Source: Anaerolineae bacterium
Lineage (GTDB): Bacteria > Chloroflexota > Anaerolineae > JAAYZQ01
Assembly (NCBI GenBank): GCA_016929795.1
Contig: JAFGIA010000371.1
Location: 1-31,693 of the forward strand
Length of the DNA: 31,693 bases
Direction: 5' to 3'
Part shown: positions 7,984 to 18,573 of the stretch, one piece after another
How the letters are laid out: every line of letters begins with the position of its first letter
Numbering within the stretch: the first letter of the stretch is position 1
Program-made: the position numbers and the translations under genes
The notes under the pieces: generated by a model
Database searches by the model: none
Told to the model about the DNA's origin: nothing
The model's input: the letters and a program-made list of their open reading frames with translations, nothing else

Positions 7984-8976
7984 CTACTTTTCACGCGAGA
8001 TGGTATAGTCGGCCAGGGCGTGCATCAGATCGCGCGACTGGCCAACGGGCAGCGCCGCAAGGGCCGCCTGGCTGCGCACCACAAAGTCACGTGCCCGATC
8101 CAGCGCGCGCTCGACTGCACCCGATTTGGACACGGCAGTGACTACCTGGCGCACCATGTGGTCATCGCTGCCACCTGCGACGATCGCGGCTACGCGGTTG
8201 TCATCAGGATGATCGCGCAGGTAATAGAGCACGGGCAGGGTGACAATGCCCTCGCGCAGGTCACTGCCCACTGGTTTGCCGAGCACTCCCTCGTCACCGC
8301 GAAAGTCGAGCACGTCGTCAATGATCTGAAAGCCCATACCGAGCAGGTGGCCGTATTCCTGGAGCGCGGCAATTTCGGCCTCTGGGGCCTTGCCCAGGAC
8401 TGCCGCGGCCTCGGTGGCAGCGGCAAAGAGAGAGGCTGTTTTGGCGTGGATGCGCAGGTCGTAGCGTGCCAGTGCCCCCCGCCAGGCTTCATCGTCCCGC
8501 AGATGAGGCAAGCTGCCGCGGTCAAAGATCTGGCGCAGCTCGCCACTGCAAATCGTCATGAGTGTGTCGGAAAAAATTGTCATGACGCGCACATCACCCG
8601 TCTCGGCAGCCAGGTTGGCGGCGCGGGCAAAGAGATAGTCGCCCATCAGGACGGTGGCGCCAGTGCTCCACCGGGCATTGAGCGTGCTATTGCCACGCCG
8701 GAGCAGTGCTCCGTCGATCAGGTCATCGTGGACCAGGGTTGCCGTGTGCAGCATCTCAACGGCCGCAGCCAGTGAGGTGAGCTTTTCGATGTCGGCCGCA
8801 TAGGCACCACCGGCCAACAAGGCAAGCGCGGGGCGCAGCCGCTTGCCACCACTATCGAGCAGGCTCTGCAGAACCGCGGTTAACTGTGGATATTCGGTGT
8901 GGAACGGCGCACGGAGTTTTTGTTCCACTCGATCCAGGTCGGATTGCAGCGGTTCCAGGAGAGGAATCGTCTTCAA
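7984..8976 (-). CDS. Long-chain polyprenyl diphosphate synthase
   Basis: This 330-residue trans-prenyltransferase extends FPP or GGPP with isopentenyl diphosphate. It has GGKRLRP (43-49) for substrate binding, the first Asp-rich motif DDLID (84-88), KTASLF (179-184), and the second Asp-rich motif in FQIIDDVLDFRGDE (216-229). The residue five before the first Asp is a small alanine, and the neighbourhood lacks bulky aromatics. This favours a long chain (C30 or longer) for menaquinone or a glycan lipid carrier. The start is TTG at 8976, directly after the TAG stop of the TatD gene, with GGAG about 9 nt upstream. The next in-frame ATG is far inside the domain, so the TTG is well supported. Confidence 0.91.
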   Translation of the reverse strand: MKTIPLLEPLQSDLDRVEQKLRAPFHTEYPQLTAVLQSLLDSGGKRLRPALALLAGGAYAADIEKLTSLAAAVEMLHTATLVHDDLIDGALLRRGNSTLNARWSTGATVLMGDYLFARAANLAAETGDVRVMTIFSDTLMTICSGELRQIFDRGSLPHLRDDEAWRGALARYDLRIHAKTASLFAAATEAAAVLGKAPEAEIAALQEYGHLLGMGFQIIDDVLDFRGDEGVLGKPVGSDLREGIVTLPVLYYLRDHPDDNRVAAIVAGGSDDHMVRQVVTAVSKSGAVERALDRARDFVVRSQAALAALPVGQSRDLMHALADYTISREK

Positions 8977-9801
8977 CTAGGTCTTCTCCACTTCCAGATG
9001 TAGCTTCCCGGCCTCGGGAAGCTGAAACAGGCGCCGGGCATTCTCGGTGGTCGCGCGCGCGACCTGGTCGATCGGCACCCCCTTGAGATCGGCAATGCGA
9101 CTGGCCACGAAAGATACATAGGCTGGCTCATTTCGCTTGCCGCGGTGTGGCTCGGGCGCGAGAAATGGGCAATCGGTCTCGACGAGCAGCCGGTCGAGCG
9201 GCACGGTACGCACGACGTCGGGCAGGTCGCGCGCATTTTTGTAGGTCACCGGGCCGGACACAGAGATATAGAACCCTGCGGCAAGCGCGCGGCGGGCCAT
9301 GGACACGTCGCCAGAGAATGTGTGTAGCACGCCGGCACGACCGGCGAGCGGTGTGCGCTTTAGGCCAGCCGCCCAATCAACTAAAATGCTCATCACCTCA
9401 TCATGTGCATCCCGATCGTGGATGACGACTGGCTTGCCAAGAGCGGCGGCCCAGGCGAGCTGGGCGCGGAACGCGCGGCGCTGTACGTCGTGTGGCGACC
9501 GGTCGCGGTAGAAGTCGAGGCCTATTTCGCCGATGGCGACAACCTCGGGTCGTCGTCCCAAGTCGCGCAAGGCGGCAAGGGCCTCGCCGTCAAGCGCCTT
9601 GGCGTCGTGCGGATGCATGCCCACGGTGGCAAATAGGCCCGCGTAGCGGGCTGCGAGGTTGACGGCCGCACGGCTTGTGGCGACGTCTGTGCCGATCGTG
9701 ATGATCGTCCTCACACCCGCGTCCCGTGCACGCCGCAGCACGGCATCGCGATCATGGTCGAACTGGTGAAAGTCGAGGTGGGCATGTGTGTCGATGAGCA
9801 A
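8977..9801 (-). CDS. tatD: TatD family metal-dependent DNase
   Basis: This 274-residue TIM-barrel amidohydrolase-type nuclease has DTHAHLD with H6 and H8, VGMHPHDAK (60-68), the GEIGLDFY motif with E92, VIHDRDAHDE with H128, LHTFSGD with H160, and VETDCPFLAPEPHRGKRNEP with D210. These are all the TatD metal and catalytic positions. The start is placed at TTG 9801, where similarity begins (LIDTHAHL) and which has AGAGGTGG just upstream. The 53-codon extension upstream lies inside the mutase gene and is Arg/Ser/Pro-rich shadow sequence. The gene is 10 bp after the phosphohexomutase gene and abuts the polyprenyl synthase gene. It is a housekeeping DNA-repair or turnover nuclease and probably a passenger in the sugar operon. 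Confidence 0.93.
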   Translation of the reverse strand: MLIDTHAHLDFHQFDHDRDAVLRRARDAGVRTIITIGTDVATSRAAVNLAARYAGLFATVGMHPHDAKALDGEALAALRDLGRRPEVVAIGEIGLDFYRDRSPHDVQRRAFRAQLAWAAALGKPVVIHDRDAHDEVMSILVDWAAGLKRTPLAGRAGVLHTFSGDVSMARRALAAGFYISVSGPVTYKNARDLPDVVRTVPLDRLLVETDCPFLAPEPHRGKRNEPAYVSFVASRIADLKGVPIDQVARATTENARRLFQLPEAGKLHLEVEKT

Positions 9802-9811
9802 TGCACCACCT

Positions 9812-11248
9812 CTAGTCTTCCTGCCCTGGCTCCAGCCCGGCGATGCGCAGTCCGTCCTGCAAAATCGGGGCGACGCGCTCCTTGTGGGTGGTCTCGGTGT
9901 ACACGCGGATGACCGGTTCGGTGCCCGAGAAGCGGATGAGCAGCCAGCCGCCGTCTTCAAGGCTGAATTTGAAACCGTCGGTGGTATCGAGGCCGGTCAC
10001 CTGCAAGCCGCCGATCTGGGCGGGGTTCGCAGTGAGGATGCGCTGGTGCGTCGTATCTCGCTCGTCGGCGGGAAAGCGGCGGTCGACGCGGTCATAGTAG
10101 TGCGCCCCAACCTGGCTGTAGAGGTGGTCGATCAACTGCGCCGGTGTTTTGCCGAGGCGGACCATCAGGTCGAGGATATAGAGGCCAGCAAGGATGCCAT
10201 CACGCTCAGGCACGTGCCCACGGAAGGCATAGCCACCGCTTTCCTCGCCGCCCAGCAGGGCGTTGGTTTCAACCATCTTGGGCGCGACGTACTTGAAGCC
10301 GACGCCTGTCTGGTACACAGGTACGTTGTATATCTTGCCCAGCTTCTCAAGCATGGACGTGGTGGACAACGTCTTGACGATCGGGCCCCGCTCGCCCCGC
10401 ACCTCCAAAAAGTACATGGCAAGCAGGGCGTACACCTGAAGCTGATTGACGAAATGGCCCTGTTCATCGCCAACACCCACTCTGTCGGCATCGCCGTCGT
10501 TGATGATCGCCACGTCGGCGCCGATCTCACGCACTTTTTGGAGTGCTGCGTCGATGTTGGGCGGGATCGGCTCGGGGCGCAGCATGTCGGGGAAGAGGGG
10601 ATTCCGTTCGTTGTGAATCTCGACGATGCGCGTTTTGCCACCGCCCAGGATCTTGGGGAACCAACCGGCGCCATTGCCCCACATGGCGTCGACGAGGATG
10701 GTAAAACCGGCGTCCTTGATCGGCTGTACGTCGATCAGGCGGCCGATCTGCTCCAGGTAGGCAGGGGCTGGGTCAAAATAAGACGCGGTGCCCCGGCTCA
10801 GCGCCTCGTCAATCGGTACGCGCTTTACTCCTTCGATCGACGGGATGCGGGCCTCGATCTCGCGCAGGCCCGCAGGATCGATCGCCCCCCCATTTTCGTC
10901 ACGCACCTTGAAGCCCTGATCGGTAGGGGGGTTGTGGCTGGCAGTGAGGTTCACTGCCCCCACCGCATTGTTGGCAACGACGGAATAGGAGATCACGGGG
11001 GTCGGCGAAGGACCGGCGGTGATCAGGACGCGAAAATTGTTGGCGGCGAGCACCTCGGCAGCCGCGATCGCAAAGTACTCGGCCGAAAAGCGCTTGTCGT
11101 GTCCGAGGATGATTTTCTCCCCACCTTTGCCCTGGGCGATCAAATAATCGGCGAATCCCTGCGTGCAGCGGCGCACAGTGTCGTAGGTGTAGCCCTCGGC
11201 AATGCGGGCACGCCAGCCATCAGTACCAAACCGGATCTCAAGCGTCAT
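9812..11248 (-). CDS. Phosphoglucomutase/phosphomannomutase family protein
   Basis: This 478-residue alpha-D-phosphohexomutase carries all four signatures: the phosphoserine loop [15 protein letters not shown] (S104 is the phospho-carrier), the Mg loop [13 protein letters not shown] (250-262), the sugar-specificity loop [10 protein letters not shown] (333-342), and the phosphate-binding [14 protein letters not shown] near the C-terminus. The enzyme interconverts hexose 6- and 1-phosphates. Next to gmd it most likely feeds mannose 1-phosphate toward GDP-mannose, although glucose 1-phosphate is also possible. The ATG directly follows the TGA of gmd, and its GGAGG site lies in the last codons of gmd. 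No mannose-1-phosphate guanylyltransferase is visible in the window. Confidence 0.92.
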   Translation of the reverse strand: MTLEIRFGTDGWRARIAEGYTYDTVRRCTQGFADYLIAQGKGGEKIILGHDKRFSAEYFAIAAAEVLAANNFRVLITAGPSPTPVISYSVVANNAVGAVNLTASHNPPTDQGFKVRDENGGAIDPAGLREIEARIPSIEGVKRVPIDEALSRGTASYFDPAPAYLEQIGRLIDVQPIKDAGFTILVDAMWGNGAGWFPKILGGGKTRIVEIHNERNPLFPDMLRPEPIPPNIDAALQKVREIGADVAIINDGDADRVGVGDEQGHFVNQLQVYALLAMYFLEVRGERGPIVKTLSTTSMLEKLGKIYNVPVYQTGVGFKYVAPKMVETNALLGGEESGGYAFRGHVPERDGILAGLYILDLMVRLGKTPAQLIDHLYSQVGAHYYDRVDRRFPADERDTTHQRILTANPAQIGGLQVTGLDTTDGFKFSLEDGGWLLIRFSGTEPVIRVYTETTHKERVAPILQDGLRIAGLEPGQED

Positions 11249-12235
<987 letters not shown>

Positions 12236-12253
12236 CTAACTCCCCAGAGAACC

Positions 12254-12282
12254 TTGCAGGCCGTGGCATCTCTTGCCTGCAA
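12254..12282. other. Perfect 8-bp inverted repeat between rmd and gmd
   Basis: TTGCAGGC (12254-12261) and GCCTGCAA (12275-12282) form a perfect 8-bp stem with a 13-nt loop, in the only sizeable gap (104 bp) between rmd and gmd. Neither strand has a clear T-tract after it. It could be a weak attenuator, an mRNA processing site or a protein-binding palindrome; I cannot decide. Confidence 0.45.
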
Positions 12283-12333
12283 AAGGTCGAACTTGTTTAC
12301 CACGGCAGTCCTTCCAACATAAACACCCCTCGC

Positions 12334-13293
12334 TCACACCTCGCTACGCACCCGTTGGCGCCAGTAGTCAAGGACGTCTTTTATGCTCTGCTGGAAGGAG
12401 ATGGTTGTCTGCCATCCGATCTCTTTGCGGATCCGGGTGCAATCGCACACGATGCGTGGTACCTCGGAGGGGCGCATGCGGGCCTGATCCTGGCGTATCT
12501 CCACCGATACCTGGCTCATCGACAACAGAATGTCGAGCACTTCTTGCACTGCGTGAGCCTCGCCCGATCCCACATTGTATACTTGGCCTGGTGTGCCAGC
12601 AGTCACCAGGGACGCATAGGCGCGCACTACGTCGCGCACATCGGAAAAGTCGCGCTCGGCCTCCAGGTTTCCAACCTTTATCACTGGCTCGCGCTGCCCA
12701 AGCTCGATGGCAGCCACCTGGCTGGCAAAGTCGGGCGCGACGAAACCGAGCCGCTGGCGCGGCCCGATGTGGTTGAATGGCCGGACGCGTACGACGTGCA
12801 GCCCATGGGTCAGGTGATACTGCAGGGCAAGCAGGTCTTGCCCAACCTTGCTGACTGCATAGGGGCTGAGCGGGCGAAGGGGTGTGTTCTCTGAGATCGG
12901 TAGGTCCTGCGCTGTCACAAGCCCATACTCCTCGGACGAACCAACGGCCAGGATACGGCAAGCAGGATTGACCCGGGCAACTGCTTCAAGCACGTTAAGC
13001 TGCATGCGGATATTGCTCTCGAGCGTACCCCACGGATCGCGGCGAGAGGCAGAGACGAGGGGCTGGGCAGCCAGGTGGAAGATGGCATCGGGCTGTGACC
13101 GTTCGAGGATAAAGGTCATGACGTCGAGGCGTGACAGCTCTGCAGGGTAGAGCTCGAGGCGATCGCCCAGGCCAGCGATGTTGTCGTAGGGACCAAAGAC
13201 TGTACCGGCTACCTCCCACTCGCCACTATCGAGCAGGTATTCGGCCAGGTAGCTACCCACAAAGCCCGAAATGCCAGTGATGAGTGCCTTCAA
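12334..13293 (-). CDS. rmd: GDP-4-keto-6-deoxy-D-mannose reductase (GDP-D-rhamnose synthase)
   Basis: This 319-residue extended SDR enzyme would reduce the Gmd product to GDP-D-rhamnose. It shows GISGFVGSYLAEYLL (7-21) for NAD(P), GSSEEYG (118-124), and the Y145/K149 pair in SPYAVSKVGQ. The RVRPFNHIGPRQRLGFVAPDFASQ segment is typical of Rmd proteins. The start is set at TTG 13293, with a GGGAGG ribosome site five bases upstream. An earlier in-frame TTG at 13317 lies at the predicted transcription start and has no ribosome site. It is the first gene of the minus-strand sugar operon, just downstream of a promoter at 13323-13351. A related NAD-dependent sugar epimerase is the alternative, but neighbouring gmd supports Rmd. 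Confidence 0.9.
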   Translation of the reverse strand: MKALITGISGFVGSYLAEYLLDSGEWEVAGTVFGPYDNIAGLGDRLELYPAELSRLDVMTFILERSQPDAIFHLAAQPLVSASRRDPWGTLESNIRMQLNVLEAVARVNPACRILAVGSSEEYGLVTAQDLPISENTPLRPLSPYAVSKVGQDLLALQYHLTHGLHVVRVRPFNHIGPRQRLGFVAPDFASQVAAIELGQREPVIKVGNLEAERDFSDVRDVVRAYASLVTAGTPGQVYNVGSGEAHAVQEVLDILLSMSQVSVEIRQDQARMRPSEVPRIVCDCTRIRKEIGWQTTISFQQSIKDVLDYWRQRVRSEV

Positions 13294-13322
13294 AGTGACC
13301 TCCCGCGTGCAAATCAAAGGGT

Positions 13323-13351
13323 ATTATACCCTACTTTGAATCTGGCGGCAA
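13323..13351 (-). promoter_or_regulatory. Promoter of the rmd-gmd sugar operon, -10 inside a palindrome
   Basis: On the minus strand there is a -35 TTGCCG (13346-13351), a 17-bp spacer and a perfect -10 TATAAT (13323-13328). The expected start is near 13316, about 23 nt before the TTG codon of rmd. The -10 box lies inside a perfect 13-bp palindrome, GGGTAT-T-ATACCC (13319-13331), which could be an operator. Confidence 0.65.
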
Positions 13352-13393
13352 AAGGTAAATGCGCAGGGGACATCGCGATTGCCTACAATTCCA

Positions 13394-13422
13394 TTGCAGC
13401 GATGGTCGATTGATGCTATAAT
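13394..13422 (+). promoter_or_regulatory. Promoter of the L,D-transpeptidase operon
   Basis: A -35-like TTGCAG (13394-13399), a 17-bp spacer and a perfect -10 TATAAT (13417-13422) precede the TPR/YkuD gene. The expected start is near 13429, about 24 nt before the ATG. It is divergent from the rmd promoter, with about 42 bp between the two -35 boxes. Confidence 0.65.
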
Positions 13423-13452
13423 AGGGGCCGATAGAAAGGGAAACGAGCGATC

Positions 13453-14982
13453 ATGTCGGGGCATAATCAGGGCTTGCGCCGGTTTCGCGAAACCCGCGAT
13501 CCACGACCACAGGCTCTTGCTTACCTGGAAGCCGGCAAACGGCTGATGCGCGAGGGGGACATAGTCCAGGCGCGCCGGCTGCTGCGCGCTGCCGTAGAGA
13601 CAGACTCCTACTGCTCGGAGGCGTGGTTGCAACTGGCATGGCTGGCGCCTAACCCGCGGTCGCGGCGCGTATTACTGAGGCGAGTGCTGGCTGTCGAGCC
13701 GGAGCATAGAGCCGCGCGTGCCGAGATGGCGCGCCTACAGGTGATGTATCCCAATGAGGGCAGGGTGCCAGTGAGACGGCAACGAAATGCCGCCGGCCCG
13801 TGGCTCCTGGCGTTGTTGGCCATCGTGGCGCTGCTGGCCCTGGGTGCTGCGTTCGTGTGGGGGCCGGTGGACATTACTCTGGCGCGCTGGCTGCCGACGC
13901 CAACGGTCCAGGTCAGCCCGACGCCCACTCTGACCCCGGCTCAGGTCGCCGCGCGCTTTGGCCCGCAGCTCGAGGCGGCCAGGAAAAGAGGCGATTGGCA
14001 GCGCGCGCTAGAGATCGTGCGTATTATCCAGGGGGTGGACCCGGCAGGCGAGCAAGTGCGACGTTGGGCTTTCGACACGTACATGGAATGCGGACAACAC
14101 TTGGTCGACCAGGGAGAGGTGGCTGAGGCATTGGAGCAGTTCGACGCAGCGGTCGCAACTGCTTCGGCGGCTGCCCCGGGCGACACCCAGGCAGCAGTGT
14201 GGCAGGAGGTAAGTCGTCTGTACCTGGCAGCAGACGACGCCCAGGCAGCCGGAGACGGTGCTGTTGCCCTTGGCTATCTGAGCCAGGCGCATGATCGTTT
14301 GCCAGAGTTTGGCGACGTTCGGGCGCGGTTGGTGGATGCCTATTTACAGCAAGGTGAAGCGGCCATCGCCGCTGCGACGTGGGCCACGGCGATCCAGACC
14401 TTGTCCGAAGGACACGAGTACCTGCCGGATGAGGAGCGGGTGACCGACCTGCTGGCAATGGCATATGCCGGGCGCGCGGCGGCATGGCAGGCACAGGGAG
14501 ATCTCGATGCGGAGCGCACCGACCTGGAGTCAGTGTTGGCGCTGAGGCCGGACGATGAGCAAGCACGCGCGCGGTATGAGCGCGTGATGTATATCCTGTT
14601 CCCTCCCAAGCGAATCGAGATCAATCTGACAACTCAGCACTTTTACGCGTACGAAGGAGACACGCTGATCTACAGTTTCCCGACGTCCACGGGTCTTCGG
14701 GGGCGCGACACAGCGCCGGGACACTTTGAGGTGCTCGACAAGATCCCGATGGCGTATTCGAGTGTGTGGAACCTGCAGATGCCCTACTGGCTAGGGATTT
14801 ATTACGTGGGCAACATTGAAAATGGCATCCACGCATTGCCGATCCGCCCCGACGGCTCGGTCATGTGGGGAGGGCTGTTAGGCCAGCGGGCCTCGTACGG
14901 GTGCGTCATTCTGAGCACTGAGGCAGCGCGCCTGGTGTACGAGTGGGCCGAGATCGGGACAGAAGTGCACATTCACTATTAG
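13453..14982 (+). CDS. TPR-repeat, membrane-anchored L,D-transpeptidase (YkuD)
   Basis: The protein has 509 residues. Residues 20-100 form cytoplasmic TPR-like helices, then a TM helix (about 116-136), then a Pro/Thr linker (148-163). More TPR-like repeats follow outside the membrane (about 165-375), and a C-terminal YkuD domain (about 385-509) begins RIEINLTTQHFYAYEGD. The catalytic region shows H460 in GIHALP and the nucleophile C484 in ASYGCVIL. The usual Ser-His-Gly-Cys motif reads Ser-Tyr-Gly-Cys here. YkuD enzymes make 3-3 cross-links in peptidoglycan or attach proteins to it, so this argues for a murein-type wall. The start is ATG 13453 with a GGGAAACGAG stretch upstream, behind its own promoter. 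It probably leads the operon that includes selB. Confidence 0.88.
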   Translation: MSGHNQGLRRFRETRDPRPQALAYLEAGKRLMREGDIVQARRLLRAAVETDSYCSEAWLQLAWLAPNPRSRRVLLRRVLAVEPEHRAARAEMARLQVMYPNEGRVPVRRQRNAAGPWLLALLAIVALLALGAAFVWGPVDITLARWLPTPTVQVSPTPTLTPAQVAARFGPQLEAARKRGDWQRALEIVRIIQGVDPAGEQVRRWAFDTYMECGQHLVDQGEVAEALEQFDAAVATASAAAPGDTQAAVWQEVSRLYLAADDAQAAGDGAVALGYLSQAHDRLPEFGDVRARLVDAYLQQGEAAIAAATWATAIQTLSEGHEYLPDEERVTDLLAMAYAGRAAAWQAQGDLDAERTDLESVLALRPDDEQARARYERVMYILFPPKRIEINLTTQHFYAYEGDTLIYSFPTSTGLRGRDTAPGHFEVLDKIPMAYSSVWNLQMPYWLGIYYVGNIENGIHALPIRPDGSVMWGGLLGQRASYGCVILSTEAARLVYEWAEIGTEVHIHY

Positions 14983-15019
14983 GGACAATAACACACGGCA
15001 TGATGGAGGTGGATGACCA

Positions 15020-16213
15020 ATGACGATGGATGTGGGCCAGTTGACGCAGATGACAACGTGGCTGGACGAGGAGCACCGGCGTGACAAGGCGGAGATGATC
15101 CGCCTGCAACAAAAGATCGAGAATCAGGAAGCAGAGTTGGTTGATCAGGCGCGCATGATCAAAGAGTTGGAAGGACGCCTGGTAGCCATGCAGGCGCAGC
15201 TCTTGCAATTCAACCAGCTCGGCAAGGCCATCGACCAGCTCAAGGGTGAGGTGGTGCAGATGATTGCGGGTGCTGACGAGCGCCGCCAGCAAGATGCGCG
15301 CGAAGCAGAGAGGGTGCGCGCAATCGAGCGTGATAATGTGTCGCGCGCTGTGAACGAGATCCGCCGCGACCTCCAGCGGCTGCCACGCTTCCAGGAAGAG
15401 ATAGATCTGCGGAAAGCCGAACAGGTACGCCTCGGCGAGGTGATTTTGAATCTCCAACAGAGCGTCAACTCACTTGTGCAGGACCTCGACAACAAGGTGC
15501 GGGGCATTCCTTTCCTGGAAGAGGGGCGCCACCAGGACACCAAGAGAATCGCGCTGCTGCAACAGGAATCGATCGAAGCGATGAAGAGGCTGGAGCAGAT
15601 TGGATCGCGCGTGCAGATGATCGAGGATACAACACACCGCCAGGAGCGCGACATGGGCGAGGTAAAGGAAGTGATCGGCCAGATGCGCGCCGCGCAGCGC
15701 GAGTTTGTTGAAAAGCAACTCCTGGAAGCGGAGCACATGAAGCGCCAGATGGCCGAATGGGCCGAGGAGATGGAGATGCAAGTCAAAAAGGTCGACGACT
15801 TGGCGGGGCGCGTCCAGGAGTTTACTGAGCAGTTTCGGGAGGATCGGCAGGTGGTGGCGAATGTCGAGCGCTTTCACGAGGCGATCCGGCGCGAACAGAC
15901 ACAGGTGGCAGAGCTGCAGCGTTTGGGGGAGGAGCGTCAAAAACGACAGCTCGAGCAGTGGGTCGAGGAGAATGAAAAGCGGTGGCGGAAGGAGTTGCTG
16001 CGCTGGGATCACCAGTGGGGCGAGCAGGGGAAACGCAATGCGCAGGTGGGCGAACGCTTTATCGCGGTTGAGGAGCGGCTGCGCCAGCATCGACTCGACA
16101 TTGACGCTGCCTGGAAGTTTCTCGAGTCCCAGATCACCTTTGAGAGCCAGGAGTCGCGGCGTTGGTTGGGCGAGATGACGCGCTTGCTGGAGGAACGGCC
16201 CAAGCAGGAGTAG
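15020..16213 (+). CDS. Long coiled-coil protein of unknown function
   Basis: This 397-residue protein has no TM helix or signal peptide. It is very rich in Glu, Gln, Arg and Lys with hydrophobic residues at heptad spacing over nearly its whole length, so it should form a long cytoplasmic coiled coil. Repeated 'RxQxxE...LxQxxExxKR' patterns resemble SMC- or myosin-tail-like regions but carry no ATPase or other enzyme motif. The start is ATG 15020 with GGAGGTGG upstream; a second ATG two codons in is also possible. It is 37 bp after the L,D-transpeptidase and 20 bp before selB. A structural role at the cell envelope, perhaps with the transpeptidase, is only a guess from position. Confidence 0.8.
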   Translation: MTMDVGQLTQMTTWLDEEHRRDKAEMIRLQQKIENQEAELVDQARMIKELEGRLVAMQAQLLQFNQLGKAIDQLKGEVVQMIAGADERRQQDAREAERVRAIERDNVSRAVNEIRRDLQRLPRFQEEIDLRKAEQVRLGEVILNLQQSVNSLVQDLDNKVRGIPFLEEGRHQDTKRIALLQQESIEAMKRLEQIGSRVQMIEDTTHRQERDMGEVKEVIGQMRAAQREFVEKQLLEAEHMKRQMAEWAEEMEMQVKKVDDLAGRVQEFTEQFREDRQVVANVERFHEAIRREQTQVAELQRLGEERQKRQLEQWVEENEKRWRKELLRWDHQWGEQGKRNAQVGERFIAVEERLRQHRLDIDAAWKFLESQITFESQESRRWLGEMTRLLEERPKQE

Positions 16214-16233
16214 TATCGGGTTGGAGGCAGTGA

Positions 16234-18183
16234 ATGCGCGTAATCGGAACAGCGGGACATGTCGACCATGGCAAGTCGACCCTGGTCCATGCCCTGACAG
16301 GTATTGACCCGGACCGGCTCAAAGAAGAAAAAGAGCGCGAGATGACAATTGATCTCGGCTTTGCCTGGCTGACTTTACCGGGCGGCGAGCGCGTGGGTAT
16401 CGTCGATGTGCCGGGGCATAAGGACTTTATCAAGAACATGCTTGCCGGAGTGGGTGGTATCGACGCGGCATTGTTTGTCGTCGCTGCCGATGAAGGAGTC
16501 ATGCCGCAAACGCGCGAGCACCTGGCCATTCTCGACCTGCTGCGTGTGCCGGGCGGCGTGATTGCGCTGACCAAGACGGACCTGGCAGAAGACGAGGACT
16601 GGATCGAGCTGGTGGAAGCGGATCTGCTCGATGTGCTCGAAGGCACCGTGCTGGACGGCGCGCCGATTGTGCGGGTGTCGGCACGCAAGGGACAAGGGAT
16701 TGAGGCATTAATCGCCGCACTGGAAGAGTATCTGGCAGATAGGGCGCCGCGGCGCGACATTGGCCGGCCCCGCTTGCCGGTGGATCGCGTGTTCACGATC
16801 CCGGGTTTTGGCACGGTGGTGACGGGCACGCTGAGTGAGGGACGATTCCAGGCGGGCCAAGAGGTCGAGATCCAACCATCCGGATTGAAGGCGCGCATCC
16901 GCGGCTTGCAAACGCACAAGGAAAGGATCGGCGAGGCGGTGCCCGGCAGCCGGGTGGCGATTAATCTGACAGGGGTGAGCACTGATGAAGTACTGCGGGG
17001 CCAGGTGGTCACCATGCCAGGTTGGCTAAAGCCGACAACGCTGGTGGATTGCCACCTCCGTTACCTGCCGGATGCCCCTGCCGCGCTACGTCACAATACG
17101 CCTGTGTCCTTTTTTAGTGGCGCTGCCGAGTCGATTGCCCGGGTGCGGTTGCTCGGCAAGAAGGTGATGGATCCAGGCGAGGAAGGGTGGGTGCAGCTTC
17201 GCCTGGAGGAGCCGGTGGCATTGGTCAAGGGCGACCGTTATATCCTGAGGCAGCCCTCGCCCAGCATCACCATTGGTGGCGGTATAGTCATCAACCCATT
17301 CCCCGGTCGCCGCCACCGCCGCTTCCGGCCAGAGGTGATCGAGGGATTGGAGACGCTGGCTCATGGCAGCCCCGGCGAAATCTTGCAGCAGGACCTGGAG
17401 CGGCGGGAGCCAAGCGAGGTGCGAGATCTGCTCAAGCGGACGAGTCTGTCGCGGGATGTGGCTGTTGAGTCACTTCACACGCTGGTGGTCGAGGGACAGG
17501 TGTTGGTGCTCGATGAAGGGCTTGGCGGCAAGGTGCCCGACAGGGTGGCGGAAGGTGCCTACGTGGTGACGCGATCCGGATGGGGGGCGGTGCGCGAGCG
17601 GTTGGAGGGCCTGCTGGAGGGCTATCATCGCGCTCACCCGCTACGTGCCGGCATGCCCCGCGAGGAGGTTAAGAGCCGGCTGGCGCGCTACTTCCGCGAC
17701 CTGAGTCCACGGCTCTTCAACGAGGTCGTGGCGCGGGCTATGTGTGAGGGGTGGCTGGCGGTGGCAGGGGGCAGTGGCGAGCGCCTACACCTCACATCCC
17801 ATTGCGTCCAATTCACTCCAGCACAGGAAAAGGCCGTCGCCGCGCTGCTTGAGCGCTTTCGCCAGTCCCCCTACACGCCGCCATCGGTGAGCCAGGCGGA
17901 GGAAGCGGTGGGAAGCGATGTGTTCAGCGCCCTGGTTGAGCAGGGTCACCTCGCCAAATTGAGCGAGGACGTGGTCCTGCTGAGAGAGACGTATGAAGAG
18001 ATGCGCGACGCTGTGATCCGCTATCTGCAAACCCATGATACGGGTATCACGGTGGCGCAGGTGCGCGATATGTTCGACACTAGCCGCAAGTACACGCTGG
18101 CAGTGCTGGGCTACATGGATGAGCAGCGGATCACGCGCCGCGTGGGCGACGAGCGGGTGCTACGGGGCGGAGGGGGAGGATGA
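16234..18183 (+). CDS. selB: Selenocysteine-specific elongation factor SelB
   Basis: This 649-residue GTPase would deliver Sec-tRNA(Sec) to UGA codons that carry a SECIS hairpin. GTPase motifs are G1 GHVDHGKST (8-16), G2 MTIDLGFAW (37-45) with T38, G3 DVPGHKDF (58-65), G4 TKTDL (113-117) and G5 VSARKGQG (about 147-154). EF-Tu-like domains II-III follow ([14 protein letters not shown], from about 189). The extended C-terminal third has the winged-helix repeats that bind [17 protein letters not shown] and the C-terminal extension separate it from EF-Tu and IF2. Start ATG 16234 has GGAGGC upstream. It overlaps the Mth938-like gene by four bases. No selA, selD or tRNA-Sec gene was found in the window. 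Confidence 0.95.
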   Translation: MRVIGTAGHVDHGKSTLVHALTGIDPDRLKEEKEREMTIDLGFAWLTLPGGERVGIVDVPGHKDFIKNMLAGVGGIDAALFVVAADEGVMPQTREHLAILDLLRVPGGVIALTKTDLAEDEDWIELVEADLLDVLEGTVLDGAPIVRVSARKGQGIEALIAALEEYLADRAPRRDIGRPRLPVDRVFTIPGFGTVVTGTLSEGRFQAGQEVEIQPSGLKARIRGLQTHKERIGEAVPGSRVAINLTGVSTDEVLRGQVVTMPGWLKPTTLVDCHLRYLPDAPAALRHNTPVSFFSGAAESIARVRLLGKKVMDPGEEGWVQLRLEEPVALVKGDRYILRQPSPSITIGGGIVINPFPGRRHRRFRPEVIEGLETLAHGSPGEILQQDLERREPSEVRDLLKRTSLSRDVAVESLHTLVVEGQVLVLDEGLGGKVPDRVAEGAYVVTRSGWGAVRERLEGLLEGYHRAHPLRAGMPREEVKSRLARYFRDLSPRLFNEVVARAMCEGWLAVAGGSGERLHLTSHCVQFTPAQEKAVAALLERFRQSPYTPPSVSQAEEAVGSDVFSALVEQGHLAKLSEDVVLLRETYEEMRDAVIRYLQTHDTGITVAQVRDMFDTSRKYTLAVLGYMDEQRITRRVGDERVLRGGGGG

Positions 18184-18542
18184 AGCCGAGGATCGACAGC
18201 ACAAGTTTTGGCTCTGTGACCATTGAGGGCAGGACGTATGACCACGATGTCCTGATCCGCCAAGACGGCAAGATTCGGAAGCGCAAGAAAAAGTTGTCGA
18301 GTGCCCTGTATGGCACGTCACATGTGATCTCGCTCGACGAGGCCAGCTACGTCTATGAGGACGGGGCAGAGCGGCTGATCCTGGGAGCAGGACAGTATGG
18401 TCAAGTGGAGCTATCGGATGAAGCAGCCGCGTATTTGAGTGAGAGACAGTGCCGGGTGGATGTGCTCCCGATGGATGAGGCGCTGAAGGCGTGGAACCAA
18501 GCCGAGGGAGCGGTGATCGGCTTGTTTCATATAACGTGCTAG
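18180..18542 (+). CDS. Mth938-like (AAMDC/NDUFAF3-type) domain protein
   Basis: This 120-residue single-domain protein resembles the MTH938-like fold family. It has an N-terminal 'STSFGSVTIEGRTYDHDVLI' strand pair, a central 'EDGAERLILGAGQYGQVELSDEAAAYL' segment (about 60-86), and a C-terminal 'ALKAWNQAEGAVIGLFHITC' end. The motif GAGQYG followed by a helix is the conserved core. The biochemical role in bacteria is unknown; eukaryotic relatives help complex I assembly. Its ATG lies within the end of selB (ATGA overlap) behind GGGGGAGG, so the two are translationally coupled. The following gene encodes a glutaredoxin, which hints at redox or selenium handling but does not prove it. Confidence 0.82.
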   Translation: MKPRIDSTSFGSVTIEGRTYDHDVLIRQDGKIRKRKKKLSSALYGTSHVISLDEASYVYEDGAERLILGAGQYGQVELSDEAAAYLSERQCRVDVLPMDEALKAWNQAEGAVIGLFHITC

Positions 18543-18573
18543 AAAAACCATGATGGAGAAAGAAAGGAAAAGC

